This document shows positions 54,397 to 61,775 of a stretch of 64,000 nt of DNA, in pieces (the first letter of the stretch is position 1; each line of letters starts with the position of its first letter). Position numbers and translations under genes: made by a program. The notes beneath the pieces are model-generated. The model was given only the letters and a program-made list of their open reading frames with translations. It ran no database searches and was not told the DNA's origin. Source of the DNA: Burkholderia pyrrocinia (GTDB taxonomy: Bacteria; Pseudomonadota; Gammaproteobacteria; Burkholderiales; Burkholderiaceae); the NCBI RefSeq assembly GCF_018417535.1, contig NZ_CP070979.1, forward strand, positions 62,001 to 126,000, given 5' to 3'.

Positions 54397-54560
54397 CTAA
54401 GCGGCCATGGTCAATCGCTGTTTTGGCGTAAATCCGCCCAAGGCCATGTTCGGGCGGTCGTGATTGTAAGTCCACATCCCGTCGGTCGCGAAACGCTGCA
54501 CGTGGTCCAGGTCCTCTCAGCGGTACTGCGACAGCCATTCTTGGTTGAAAGCGCGCTCCG
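54397..54560 (-). mobile_element. IS3-family transposase remnant (C-terminus)
   Basis: Minus-strand frame ERAFNQEWLSQYR, an in-frame TGA at 54519-54517 where Trp is expected, then EDLDHVQRFATDGMWTYNH, DRPNMALGGFTPKQRLTMAA and stop at 54397-54399. This is the standard end of IS3 OrfB. It lies 41 bp upstream of the sRNA promoter box on the same strand. Confidence 0.82.
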
Positions 54561-54662
54561 AGGCGTAAGCAGAGACGACGCAGCGAGTTTGCTTGGCCCT
54601 TTTCTCCGGCGTTGTTCGTTTGGACACGCCGGATTTTTGTTCGGTCGAAACGGAACCGAATA

Positions 54663-54917
54663 TCACGCGCCGCTGCCGAGGCGCAGCCGACCCAGCAGTG
54701 CGTTTGCTTCGGTGGCCGACGAAGCTTCGTTTTCGGCGTTGAGCCGCAGCAAAAGTACGGCGACGTTGAGCAGGGCGCCGTAATGGCGTTGATCGAGCGT
54801 TCCCCAGATTTCGGACAAGACTTCAGTCATTCTCGACAGCAGATCGCCGATCGTTAGCCGGGCACCGTATTCGCTGTTGAGAACGTGCAAGACTGCGATG
54901 ATTTCCTTGGGTTCCAT
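54663..54917 (-). CDS. Small acidic helical protein, unknown
   Basis: 84 residues from the ATG at 54917, 17 bp after the PGDYG gene's stop, so the two form an operon. Almost entirely helical by composition (EIIAVLHVLNSEYG, LSRMTEVLSEIWGTLD, LLNVAVLLLRLNAEN). No signal peptide and no family recognised; perhaps a small regulator or adaptor. Confidence 0.5.
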   Translation of the reverse strand: MEPKEIIAVLHVLNSEYGARLTIGDLLSRMTEVLSEIWGTLDQRHYGALLNVAVLLLRLNAENEASSATEANALLGRLRLGSGA

Positions 54918-54934
54918 GAAATTTTATCGTTGCT

Positions 54935-55198
54935 TTACGCGGAGGCCCGATGCTTGCCGGCCTGGCAAGCCTGGCCGGGTTCGGTACACGGCTCGTAGAG
55001 ATTGACGAATACGAAGTTGTTCATCGGATACGAAATCCCCTCTGCGTCTGTCAGGATCCAGTCGCCGGTGCTTACGCTGCGCCATCCGTCCGGTGTCATG
55101 ATGCCCTGGCCGGTTTCGCCGGACTCGACCGCAGGATGATCCCCGGCGGCGAACCATTGAATCGCGTCGACCAGGAAGTTTCGCTTCTGGTACAGCAT
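54935..55198 (-). CDS. PGDYG-domain protein
   Basis: 87 residues. The start at 55198 is set by AGGAGG nine bases upstream. YQKRNFLVDAIQWFAAGDHPAV, shortened here to VDAIQWFAAGDHPAV, then GIMTPDGWRSVSTGDWILTD and YPMNNFVFVNLYEP match the PGDYG family of small proteins found in phages and bacteria, whose function is unknown. A CTGACA-box promoter lies 48 bp upstream of the start in the right orientation. Confidence 0.72.
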   Translation of the reverse strand: MLYQKRNFLVDAIQWFAAGDHPAVESGETGQGIMTPDGWRSVSTGDWILTDAEGISYPMNNFVFVNLYEPCTEPGQACQAGKHRASA

Positions 55199-55245
55199 GG
55201 CCGGTCCTCCTATCGAATGAAATGTCGGGTGCGTAGTGCGCACAC

Positions 55246-55288
55246 AGACTAGGGCAACGCCGAACGGCTTAGTGTCAGAGATGGTCAG
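55246..55288 (-). promoter_or_regulatory. CTGACA-box promoter of the PGDYG operon
   Basis: Minus strand CTGACC 55288-55283 and CTGACA 55278-55273, 21 bp, TAGTCT 55251-55246. Start of transcription about 55239, leader ~41 nt. Confidence 0.77.
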
Positions 55289-55458
55289 GCCACGCGGTCG
55301 CTGCGTTGATTGCGCAAGATGGCGTGATAGCCTCGCCGTGAACGACTTGAATTCCTTGCGGATTCAACCCGCGCTTGCGACCTTGGTCATTCCTGCACGG
55401 CGAAAGCTTCCGCATGCCCGGCCGAGACTGAGCCATTTCGAAAAATATAGTGAACATC

Positions 55459-55716
55459 ATGCCTGGGAAACGTGTTCGACCGCATTGGTGGGGCGGTCAG
55501 ATGCCGGCGCGAGCCGGGTCGTTCTGGCTGGACAGCCGTCAACGCGCGTGGCTACAGCAGTTGCGCGAAATATGGGACGACGACGTGGTGATCCAGATCT
55601 ACGGCGGCGCGGTGCGGTTGCGAGGCGGCGACGTGGACCGGTGGTTTGCCAGCAAGGCCGAACTGCGATTGGAAACACTGCGTCGCCAGCGCAAAAGTCA
55701 TTCGGCAACGTATTGA
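55459..55716 (+). CDS. Small Trp-rich protein, unknown
   Basis: 85 residues from the ATG at 55459; an in-frame GTG at 55450 is an alternative. Basic and tryptophan-rich (RPHWWGGQM, FWLDSRQRAWLQQLREIW), with a short strand-rich middle (VVIQIYGGAVRLRGG). No signal peptide, weak ribosome binding site, no family recognised. It is divergent from the PGDYG operon and precedes the PAP2 promoter. Confidence 0.4.
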   Translation: MPGKRVRPHWWGGQMPARAGSFWLDSRQRAWLQQLREIWDDDVVIQIYGGAVRLRGGDVDRWFASKAELRLETLRRQRKSHSATY

Positions 55717-55815
55717 GAACGGATTGCAATCCGCAACGGAATCTGAATTTGCTATCCGGCGTGGCAGCAACACTCACGGCCGCGCCTTCGTGCCCAGGTT
55801 ATTCCGGGGATGGTG

Positions 55816-55858
55816 CTGACATGTTCTGACGTTCGAGCGAACGGGTCTTGGATACGAT
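55816..55858 (+). promoter_or_regulatory. CTGACA-box promoter of the PAP2 gene
   Basis: CTGACA at 55816-55821 and CTGACG at 55826-55831, 21 bp, TACGAT at 55853-55858; start of transcription about 55865. Confidence 0.75.
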
Positions 55859-55955
55859 CCGGGACGCGATACTTTGAATCGATGCCGCAACCGGTATCAG
55901 CAAGCGTCGATCGGGGAGTACCCGGTACTCGAACAAAATCCTCAGCACGGCAACC

Positions 55956-56543
55956 ATGCGCCCATTCGACTATTTCATCAATCTGACTTTAAGTGCCATT
56001 CTGATCGTCGGCGCATATCAATTCTACTTTTGGTGCCAACGCAACCCGCTGCGTCCTGTCCGGAGCTTCCAGTGGAAAATCGACGAAGCGATTCCATACG
56101 TTCCGCATTGGGCCTGGATCTACAGCTTTCTCTACTATCCTGCGATTCTGTACCTGAATCTGCTGGTACCCAACACGGCGGCGTTCACGCACATCGCGTT
56201 CAGCTTCATCGTGCTGCTGCTGATGCAGATGGGCTTCTTCGTATTTTTCCCGGTCGAGACGCCCCCGCACTGGCGAGCGCTGACCGACGGCTCGAGCGCC
56301 AGCGAAAGATTCCTGCTGTATGTCAGAAAATTCGACGCCGCGTCGAATTGTTTTCCCAGTATGCATACGTCTGTCGCGATGCTCACCGCGATGCATGCGC
56401 TTCCGACCGTCGGTCCGATCGCGTTCCTGTTTCCGGTCCTGATCGGACTGAGCTGCTTGTTTACCAAACAACACTACCTGCTCGACCTGCCGTCCGGCGC
56501 ACTTTTGGGCTGGCTCGCGTTCAAAGTGTTCGTCTGGTTGTGA
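55956..56543 (+). CDS. PAP2-type phosphatase / lipid phosphotransferase, membrane
   Basis: 195 residues with about six membrane helices (LTLSAILIVGAYQFYFW, FLYYPAILYLNLLV, IAFSFIVLLLMQMGFFVFF, and C-terminal ones). Catalytic motifs: NCFPSMHTS (general-acid His) and SCLFTKQHYLLD (nucleophile His with Asp). The first motif (basic residues before RP) is weak. The overall spacing recalls PAP2 enzymes related to inositol-phosphorylceramide synthases as much as undecaprenyl-PP phosphatases, so the substrate is open. Its own CTGACA-box promoter links it to the envelope regulon and to the lipid operon at 60273. Confidence 0.8.
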   Translation: MRPFDYFINLTLSAILIVGAYQFYFWCQRNPLRPVRSFQWKIDEAIPYVPHWAWIYSFLYYPAILYLNLLVPNTAAFTHIAFSFIVLLLMQMGFFVFFPVETPPHWRALTDGSSASERFLLYVRKFDAASNCFPSMHTSVAMLTAMHALPTVGPIAFLFPVLIGLSCLFTKQHYLLDLPSGALLGWLAFKVFVWL

Positions 56544-56570
56544 CGACGTCCGCTCGTGCGGATCCGAACC

Positions 56571-56900
56571 TCATCGGTCTCCGGTCTCGCGTTTGTCGAC
56601 GACGATTCCCCCGCACGACGGATTTCGATCGTTGACCGGTACGCCTGGAAATCCGATATTGCATTGCATCGGGAGAGGCGCCGGCGTGCATGTGAAACAG
56701 CTCGTGCGCGTATCGCAACAAGCAGGCGGTTCATCTGGATCCAGGCATTTCTTCCCGATATGTCGCCGTCAGTCGTGTCGCAACGATTTCGGGATACGGT
56801 ACACGGTACCGCTGTAGTTGAGCGTGAAGGTCGTGCGCTTCGGCGCGTATCTTTAGCTACGCAATCGTCGTTCACCTGCTTGTTAACGGTATCGATCATC
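56571..56900 (-). pseudogene. Possible zinc-metallopeptidase relic with HELFH motif
   Basis: Minus-strand frames contain RYAHELFHMHAGASPD (HExxH at 56706-56692) and, after a frameshift, GVPVNDRNPSCGGIVVDKR to a stop at 56571. Upstream another frame reads TFTLNYSGTVYRIPKSL. Together they resemble a shifted NleD/M91-type peptidase, but the assignment is weak. A CTGACA box at 57004-56989 on the same strand points at it, supporting a once-real gene. Confidence 0.35.
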
Positions 56901-56962
56901 GTTGTGGCGATGCGCAGTGTCGCATAAGCCGATGCATTCGGTGCACCGACTGCGATCGTGCG

Positions 56963-57004
56963 GGCCTATTCGAGAAACTGCCTGTCAAGGTCAGGGAACG
57001 TCAG
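56963..57004 (-). promoter_or_regulatory. CTGACA-like box facing the peptidase relic
   Basis: Minus strand CTGACG 57004-56999 and CTGACC 56994-56989, period 10, with TAGGCC (56968-56963) 20 bp further as a modest -10. An extra TTGACA (56988-56983) follows the box directly. The M23 gene at 57187 lies on the opposite side. Confidence 0.5.
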
Positions 57005-57186
57005 GCCGACGCAACGGGGCGGGAAAGTCGCGCGACACATATTCCAGTCGTGGCAGAATCCCGGCTCGCGGTTTGCGCTTGTCTTCGACGTCCGCGCGGC
57101 CATTCCGAATCGAACCGTTTTTCCGGTATATCACGCCCGCCGATACAGCATCTCCCGCGCGGCAGAAGCCGGATTGGTACGTCTCC

Positions 57187-57705
57187 ATGCAATCTCTGAA
57201 GAAGCTCCTCGGTCTGCTGTCCATGCTGCTCGTCGCTGGATTTCTTGTGCCCGAGCATCCTCGTATTCCGGTCCAGGGTGCTTCGTCACGGGACTGGAAT
57301 CCGCATTCATTCTGGGCCGAGCCCTGGGGCAAATCCGGTGTGCACAAGGGAATCGATATATTCGCTCGCAAAGGCACGCCCGTACGCGCTTCGGTGCCCG
57401 GTGTGGTCCTGTACCGTGGGCAATTCGGGATAGGGGGCAACGTCATCGCGATTCTCGGCCCGAAATGGCGAATTCATTACTATGCGCACCTCGAGGAATC
57501 GCACGCGGGAATGCTGGTCGCGAAAGGGCAGGCCATTGGCGCCGTGGGTACGACAGGCGATGCATTGGGGAAACCTCCCCATCTGCACTACTCGGTCATT
57601 TCCCTGATTCCGTTGCCCTGGCGTATGACGGGCGGGCCCCAAGGCTGGAAGAAGATGTTCTTTCTCGATCCGGGAGACTTGCTGGAGCCCGCGGGCAAGA
57701 CCTAA
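57187..57705 (+). CDS. M23 family (LytM-type) peptidoglycan endopeptidase
   Basis: 172 residues from the ATG at 57187. N-terminal signal/anchor (LLGLLSMLLVAGFLV), then a LytM domain at about residues 45-165: VHKGIDIFARKGTPV (HxxxD zinc ligands) and PPHLHYSVISL (HxH). Both ligand motifs are intact, so it should cleave peptidoglycan cross-links. Several M23 proteins of this short type are active hydrolases and not just amidase activators. It lies between a peptidase relic and a membrane protein; the nearest CTGACA box faces the other way. Confidence 0.87.
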   Translation: MQSLKKLLGLLSMLLVAGFLVPEHPRIPVQGASSRDWNPHSFWAEPWGKSGVHKGIDIFARKGTPVRASVPGVVLYRGQFGIGGNVIAILGPKWRIHYYAHLEESHAGMLVAKGQAIGAVGTTGDALGKPPHLHYSVISLIPLPWRMTGGPQGWKKMFFLDPGDLLEPAGKT

Positions 57706-57948
57706 GGCGACACGAAACACCTGCCGATGCCCGACTCCGGGCCGAAATGATTTTCGACATTCGGCGGTTGCAAGGCGGCTGGGACGGCCCCGGAAATTTT
57801 CATCGACGCATTCTTTCCATGGCTGGGTGATGCACTGGGTCATCGCCCGGCGATCGTTTACGGATTTATCCGAAGCGATATCCTGCCGGATTCCGCGTAC
57901 TCCGCAATCACGAGACGATAGACGAAGGCATCTCCGCATATCCGAAGC

Positions 57949-58003
57949 AGCCTGCATGAACAGAGGCGAACATGAGTCCGTCGCGCCCTTTTTCATGCAG
58001 GCT
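57949..58003. repeat. Long inverted repeat in the 57706-58070 gap
   Basis: AGCCTGCATGAA (57949-57960) is perfectly repeated in inverse at 57992-58003, with a 31-nt loop ending in CCCTTTT. The surrounding 365-bp gap has no supported gene. It could terminate either neighbour or be a scar. Confidence 0.55.
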
Positions 58004-58070
58004 CACTACGCGTCAGCGAGTCCCGAGAGATCGCTCCACGCCCAGGCAGTTGGTAGCGGCGCAGGCGGCG

Positions 58071-58970
58071 TCAACGGGCGGCGTCGTCATTCAGCACCGC
58101 GAACAATGCGTCGTACTCGGTGGGCGAAATCAGCAGGCGCTCGACCATGACCTTGGATGTTGACTTGCGCTTTCCCTTCGAGCTCCAGCGATTGTTCATT
58201 TCCACGACGGAGAGAACGCGCATTTCAGGATCGTCGGGTTCGGCAAGCAGTTCGATCTCGAGGCTCTTCCATTCCGATTCGGAGCGGTGGTCAGCCTCGT
58301 CGACACGGGCAAGCTGCTTGAGCGCGGAGAAATCGCCGCGCTCAAGTGCCGCACGCAGCGCGTCGGATGCGATACGAGGGTCCGCGCGTTCTGTCTTGAG
58401 CGTGGTCTCTGCCCACTTCTGCGTCAATTCGGAGAAGGGGCGTGACCCGCTGGAGAGCCGCGCGGCGACAAGCGCGAGGCCGACGATCGCGATCGCTTCC
58501 AGTGCCCAAATCAGAGATATTTCATTGGTCGACGCCTCGGCCTTTTGCGCACCAAGCCAGCGGCTGACGGAGAGGTGATAGTGCTCGACCAGCCATCCCA
58601 GAAAATTCCGCCATCCTTCGAGACCCGATGTGGCAAGTTGCCCGGCGATCGTGACACCGCTATCGAGTTCCAACATCACCCAAATGAGCCAATGCAGCCA
58701 TAAGGCGAACGACGCAAGTGCCAGCGCCGCCAGCAAATTGAAGGATCTGGACCGTGAGCGGCCCGATTCTGCTGTCATAACGGCAAGCGTGCCGACTGCC
58801 ATACCAAAGAAAACAGTGGCAATGAACGAGACGTAAACAAACGGATTGTAGCGAATCACGACGGCGTATATCGCTGCGAGCAAGGCCGCCCCGAAGCCAC
58901 CAAACAGAAATACGCGCAGAGGAGCCTCGGAGCCGACTCGTCCAGAGAAAACATAATAGCGGGGAATCAT
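58071..58970 (-). CDS. Polytopic membrane protein with cytoplasmic C-domain, unknown
   Basis: 299 residues from the ATG at 58970 (AGGACGAAG upstream; a longer frame to 59009 lacks a ribosome binding site). Four membrane helices in the N-terminal half (LFGGFGAALLAAIYAVVI, FIATVFFGMAVGTLAVM, LLAALALASFALWLHWLIWVM, IWALEAIAIVGLALVAA) and a soluble C-terminal domain rich in charged residues (SDALRAALERGDFSALKQL, SEWKSLEIELLAEPDDPEM). No family recognised. Confidence 0.65.
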   Translation of the reverse strand: MIPRYYVFSGRVGSEAPLRVFLFGGFGAALLAAIYAVVIRYNPFVYVSFIATVFFGMAVGTLAVMTAESGRSRSRSFNLLAALALASFALWLHWLIWVMLELDSGVTIAGQLATSGLEGWRNFLGWLVEHYHLSVSRWLGAQKAEASTNEISLIWALEAIAIVGLALVAARLSSGSRPFSELTQKWAETTLKTERADPRIASDALRAALERGDFSALKQLARVDEADHRSESEWKSLEIELLAEPDDPEMRVLSVVEMNNRWSSKGKRKSTSKVMVERLLISPTEYDALFAVLNDDAAR

Positions 58971-59215
58971 CTTCGTCCTGTAATCAAATCGACTGAATGG
59001 TGGCCGCACCGACTTCGCGCATCCTGCTCGACAAAGGGCGGATATACCAGGATGCGTGGGCCGAGCGCATCACGGTTCGTCAACCGTTGTGGTCGGGCGG
59101 TACGGCCGATGAATTCGGGAAAGGGGCAGGAGGCAAAGGCGGCAGTCGGTCCTCGCTGCGATCATGCATTCGGGTACGGCGAGTTGACGGCGTCGTGACG
59201 CACTTCCCGGGTGAG
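58971..59215. other. Gap between two minus-strand membrane-protein genes
   Basis: No gene or box seen. The gene at 58970 has no CTGACA site upstream. Confidence 0.4.
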
Positions 59216-59515
59216 TCACAGGGCGTCGGATCCGTAACCCGGCATACGGTGGCCGCAGGAGGCGTTTCCGTCGAGCAGTTTTCTGGATGCAACTGTCAGA
59301 AATATAATTGCCGACGAGATCAAAAATAATATCGGAATTTGAATGTAAATGGCGAACCCTAAATCCTCAATGAATAGCGGGTTGTTGACGCCGGAGCTGC
59401 CGGAATTTCTGTAGCATTCGAGAAGCTCCGAAAAAATGTGATAGAGAAAAATTATGGGAAACGAGATGCCAATCGCTAGCGTCCCCCAATGGATGGCTGA
59501 GATGAACCATTTCAT
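59216..59515 (-). CDS. Small membrane protein with two helices
   Basis: 99 residues from the ATG at 59515. Two membrane helices (WGTLAIGISFPIIFLYHIF and IYIQIPILFLISSAIIFL) separated by a ~25-residue loop with a Cys, then a short tail. AT-richer than its neighbours. No family recognised. It is directly behind a strong CTGACA-box promoter, which supports it being a real gene. Confidence 0.65.
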   Translation of the reverse strand: MKWFISAIHWGTLAIGISFPIIFLYHIFSELLECYRNSGSSGVNNPLFIEDLGFAIYIQIPILFLISSAIIFLTVASRKLLDGNASCGHRMPGYGSDAL

Positions 59516-59573
59516 TCGGAATGCTCCATCGCGAGTACGTCTCGCGCGTCAGGTTCTATCGGATCCATGCGAG

Positions 59574-59616
59574 ATTATCTATTCAACGTGCCCCGTGAAT
59601 TGTCAGGCGTTGTCAG
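59574..59616 (-). promoter_or_regulatory. CTGACA-box promoter of the small membrane protein
   Basis: Minus strand CTGACA 59616-59611 and 59606-59601, 21 bp, GATAAT 59579-59574; start of transcription about 59567. Confidence 0.8.
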
Positions 59617-60089
59617 GGTGATGCGATGCTCCCGGGGCCATCGCACGAAACGTCAGGACTGTTAAGCGCAGCCGGTGCGTCTCACGGAGGCCTTTACCAG
59701 CCAAGGAGTTGAGCGCGATTGCCGTGGCTGTTTTACACGCTATGTGCGTGAGCAGCGGCTGTCGCGGGTGATGTTGATTAGCCGGTCCTATTGTCTCGCC
59801 CGAGCACGGCTCGCTTTCGGCTGAACGGGTGCCACTGCCATCTACGGCGCGTTTCCGCGATCGTTTCACGTTCATGACGTGTATTTGAGCCTGAGAGAAG
59901 TGCCCGCTACGCTGTGTACTACTACGTCCGGCTCTCGCTCGATCCCGAAGCGACGCCGATCTCGTTACGGCCGATCGGGTATTTGTCGAATCGGCTTTCA
60001 GCATTTCTCCGACGCGGTGCTGCAGGTGAGCAGGTCCCGCCGGCGCGTTTCCGATAACGCTACAGCCTGCAACGGTGCAGGCGACAGAC
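59617..60089. other. 473-bp gap between divergent CTGACA promoters
   Basis: A minus-strand frame continues past both promoters without a plausible start or domain. I see no gene here. Confidence 0.4.
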
Positions 60090-60132
60090 CTGACATTCTC
60101 TGACACGCGGGATCGCTCACGCGATTTAGACT
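60090..60132 (+). promoter_or_regulatory. CTGACA-box promoter of the amidase/lipid operon
   Basis: CTGACA at 60090-60095 and 60100-60105, 21 bp, TAGACT at 60127-60132; start of transcription about 60139. This rules out amidase starts before that point. Confidence 0.8.
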
Positions 60133-60272
60133 CGTCGTTCAATAAATCTCGTCGTCGGCTCACATGGCACGTGGCGGCAAATCCCGAACGGCAACCAGGC
60201 AATCCGCAGACTACCGCGCACATCTCCGTTGATCCAGCCGGGTCACTGCAAGGCAGCGATCTGCCGACGAAA

Positions 60273-61064
60273 ATGGATTGCCGTTCGTACGGCAGTTCCA
60301 GGAAGCTGAATTTGACGCCCCATTCACCGATACAAACCTTGATCGATTCGATACTCCTGCTCGACCGTGTACGCAGGTATCGCCACGCGTCTCCGTGCAT
60401 TGTCGCGGCGCTCGCGTTTTGCGTGGCGTTGCCGTGCCAATCCGCCTACATCGTCGTGGACACCGGGCATACGCCGCAGCATCCCGGAGCGACGTCGGCG
60501 ACGAGCCGCACCGAATATTCGTACAACCTCGAGCTGAGCACCGCAATCGTCCGGGATCTGCAGGCCGGTGGCGACAAGGTGCTGCGCACCTCGGCCGACG
60601 GCAGGGAGATCGAACTGACAGCCCGTTCGAACGTTGCGCCGGAGGCCGATCTTTTCGTCTCGATTCACCACGACTCGATACAGCAGGAATGGATCGACGC
60701 GGGGCGCCGGCGGGAATTTCGCGGTTATTCGATCTTCGTGTCCGCGCGTAATCCGCAGTACCAACGGAGCCTGCGGTGCGCGGAGGCGATCGGTGAGCGG
60801 CTGAAGGAGGCGGGGGAGCAGCCATCTCTGTATCACGCGACGCCGATTCGCGGCGAGAATCGGCCGCTCATCGACGCGCGGCTCGGCATTCATCGCTTCG
60901 ATGATCTTGTCGTGCTGAAAACCGCAACGATTCCGGCCGTGCTGGTCGAGGCTGGTGTTATCGCCAATCCGGACGAAGAAGTGCGTCTCGAGAATCGGGA
61001 GACGGTCGCCCGGATATCGAAAGCCATCGCAGACGGCATCGACGCGTGTCAGCCGAAGCAGTGA
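60273..61064 (+). CDS. N-acetylmuramoyl-L-alanine amidase (Amidase_3)
   Basis: 263 residues from the ATG at 60273, chosen because it is the first ATG after the predicted transcription start; the true start may lie nearer the hydrophobic segment (CIVAALAFCVALPCQSA). The Amidase_3 fold follows: VVDTGHTPQHPGATS with the first zinc His, the second ligand region near TEYSYNLELS, DLFVSIHHDS with the third His, and the catalytic Glu in IPAVLVEAGVIANPDEE. It cleaves the amide bond between MurNAc and the stem peptide in the periplasm. It is the first gene after a strong CTGACA-box promoter, 72 bp ahead of the lipid genes. Confidence 0.87.
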   Translation: MDCRSYGSSRKLNLTPHSPIQTLIDSILLLDRVRRYRHASPCIVAALAFCVALPCQSAYIVVDTGHTPQHPGATSATSRTEYSYNLELSTAIVRDLQAGGDKVLRTSADGREIELTARSNVAPEADLFVSIHHDSIQQEWIDAGRRREFRGYSIFVSARNPQYQRSLRCAEAIGERLKEAGEQPSLYHATPIRGENRPLIDARLGIHRFDDLVVLKTATIPAVLVEAGVIANPDEEVRLENRETVARISKAIADGIDACQPKQ

Positions 61065-61136
61065 GTTGCTATATGTCACTCCATGCTCGGTTCTGAGCGC
61101 CCGAATAGAAAATTTCATGAAAAAAGCGGGGAAGCG

Positions 61137-61769
61137 ATGACGCTATACCAGATCAAACCCAGATTTCAGGCGCTGCTCAGGCCCTTCGTGCACCTGCTTG
61201 CCGACGTGGGGGGCAGCGCGAATCAGGTGACCCTGACGGCGGCAGTCGGATCGATCGGCATCGGTGCGTTCACGGCCGCGTTCGGCCCGTTGATACATGC
61301 GGTGTTCCTGCTGATGCCCGTCTGGCTCTTCGTACGCATGGCGCTGAATGCCATCGACGGCATGCTCGCTCGAGAGCATGGCCAGCAGAGCACGTTCGGC
61401 GCATACCTGAACGAATTGGGCGACATCGTTTCCGATCTGGCGTTGCTGCTCCCGTTCGCTTGCGTGGCGTCATGCGGCAGTGGCGAAGTCGTCGCTTGCG
61501 CCGCGTTTGCGGTCATCAGCGAATGCGCGGGGTTGATCGGCCCGCTCGTCGGCGCGACTCGTCGCTACGACGGACCGTTCGGCAAGAGCGACCGCGCATT
61601 GGCGCTCGGCGCGCTCGCGCTATGGATTGGCGCCGGCCTGCCCACGAGCCGGCACGGTCACTTGCTGTGGGTGGTGTTCTCGATTGCGTCGATCGCAACG
61701 ACCGTCAATCGTGTACGGCGCGGTGTGGCGGAAGCACGAGCGGCGGGCGCTTTGACAACCCAAATATAA
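61137..61769 (+). CDS. CDP-alcohol phosphatidyltransferase family membrane protein
   Basis: 210 residues from the ATG at 61137 (GGGGAAG upstream). About six membrane helices. The signature DGMLAREHGQQSTFGAYLNE continues LGDIVSD. Compared with the family pattern DGxxARx8Gx3Dx3D, the third Asp is Asn (AYLNELGD), a change I believe is shared by a subgroup; the remaining acidic residues are present. The enzyme would join an alcohol to a CDP-activated lipid or polyol phosphate; the product is unknown. It is followed after 6 bp by a hydrolase-methyltransferase fusion, a neighbour set I recall from other Burkholderia and Ralstonia genomes. Confidence 0.82.
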   Translation: MTLYQIKPRFQALLRPFVHLLADVGGSANQVTLTAAVGSIGIGAFTAAFGPLIHAVFLLMPVWLFVRMALNAIDGMLAREHGQQSTFGAYLNELGDIVSDLALLLPFACVASCGSGEVVACAAFAVISECAGLIGPLVGATRRYDGPFGKSDRALALGALALWIGAGLPTSRHGHLLWVVFSIASIATTVNRVRRGVAEARAAGALTTQI

Positions 61770-61775
61770 CGAGAT

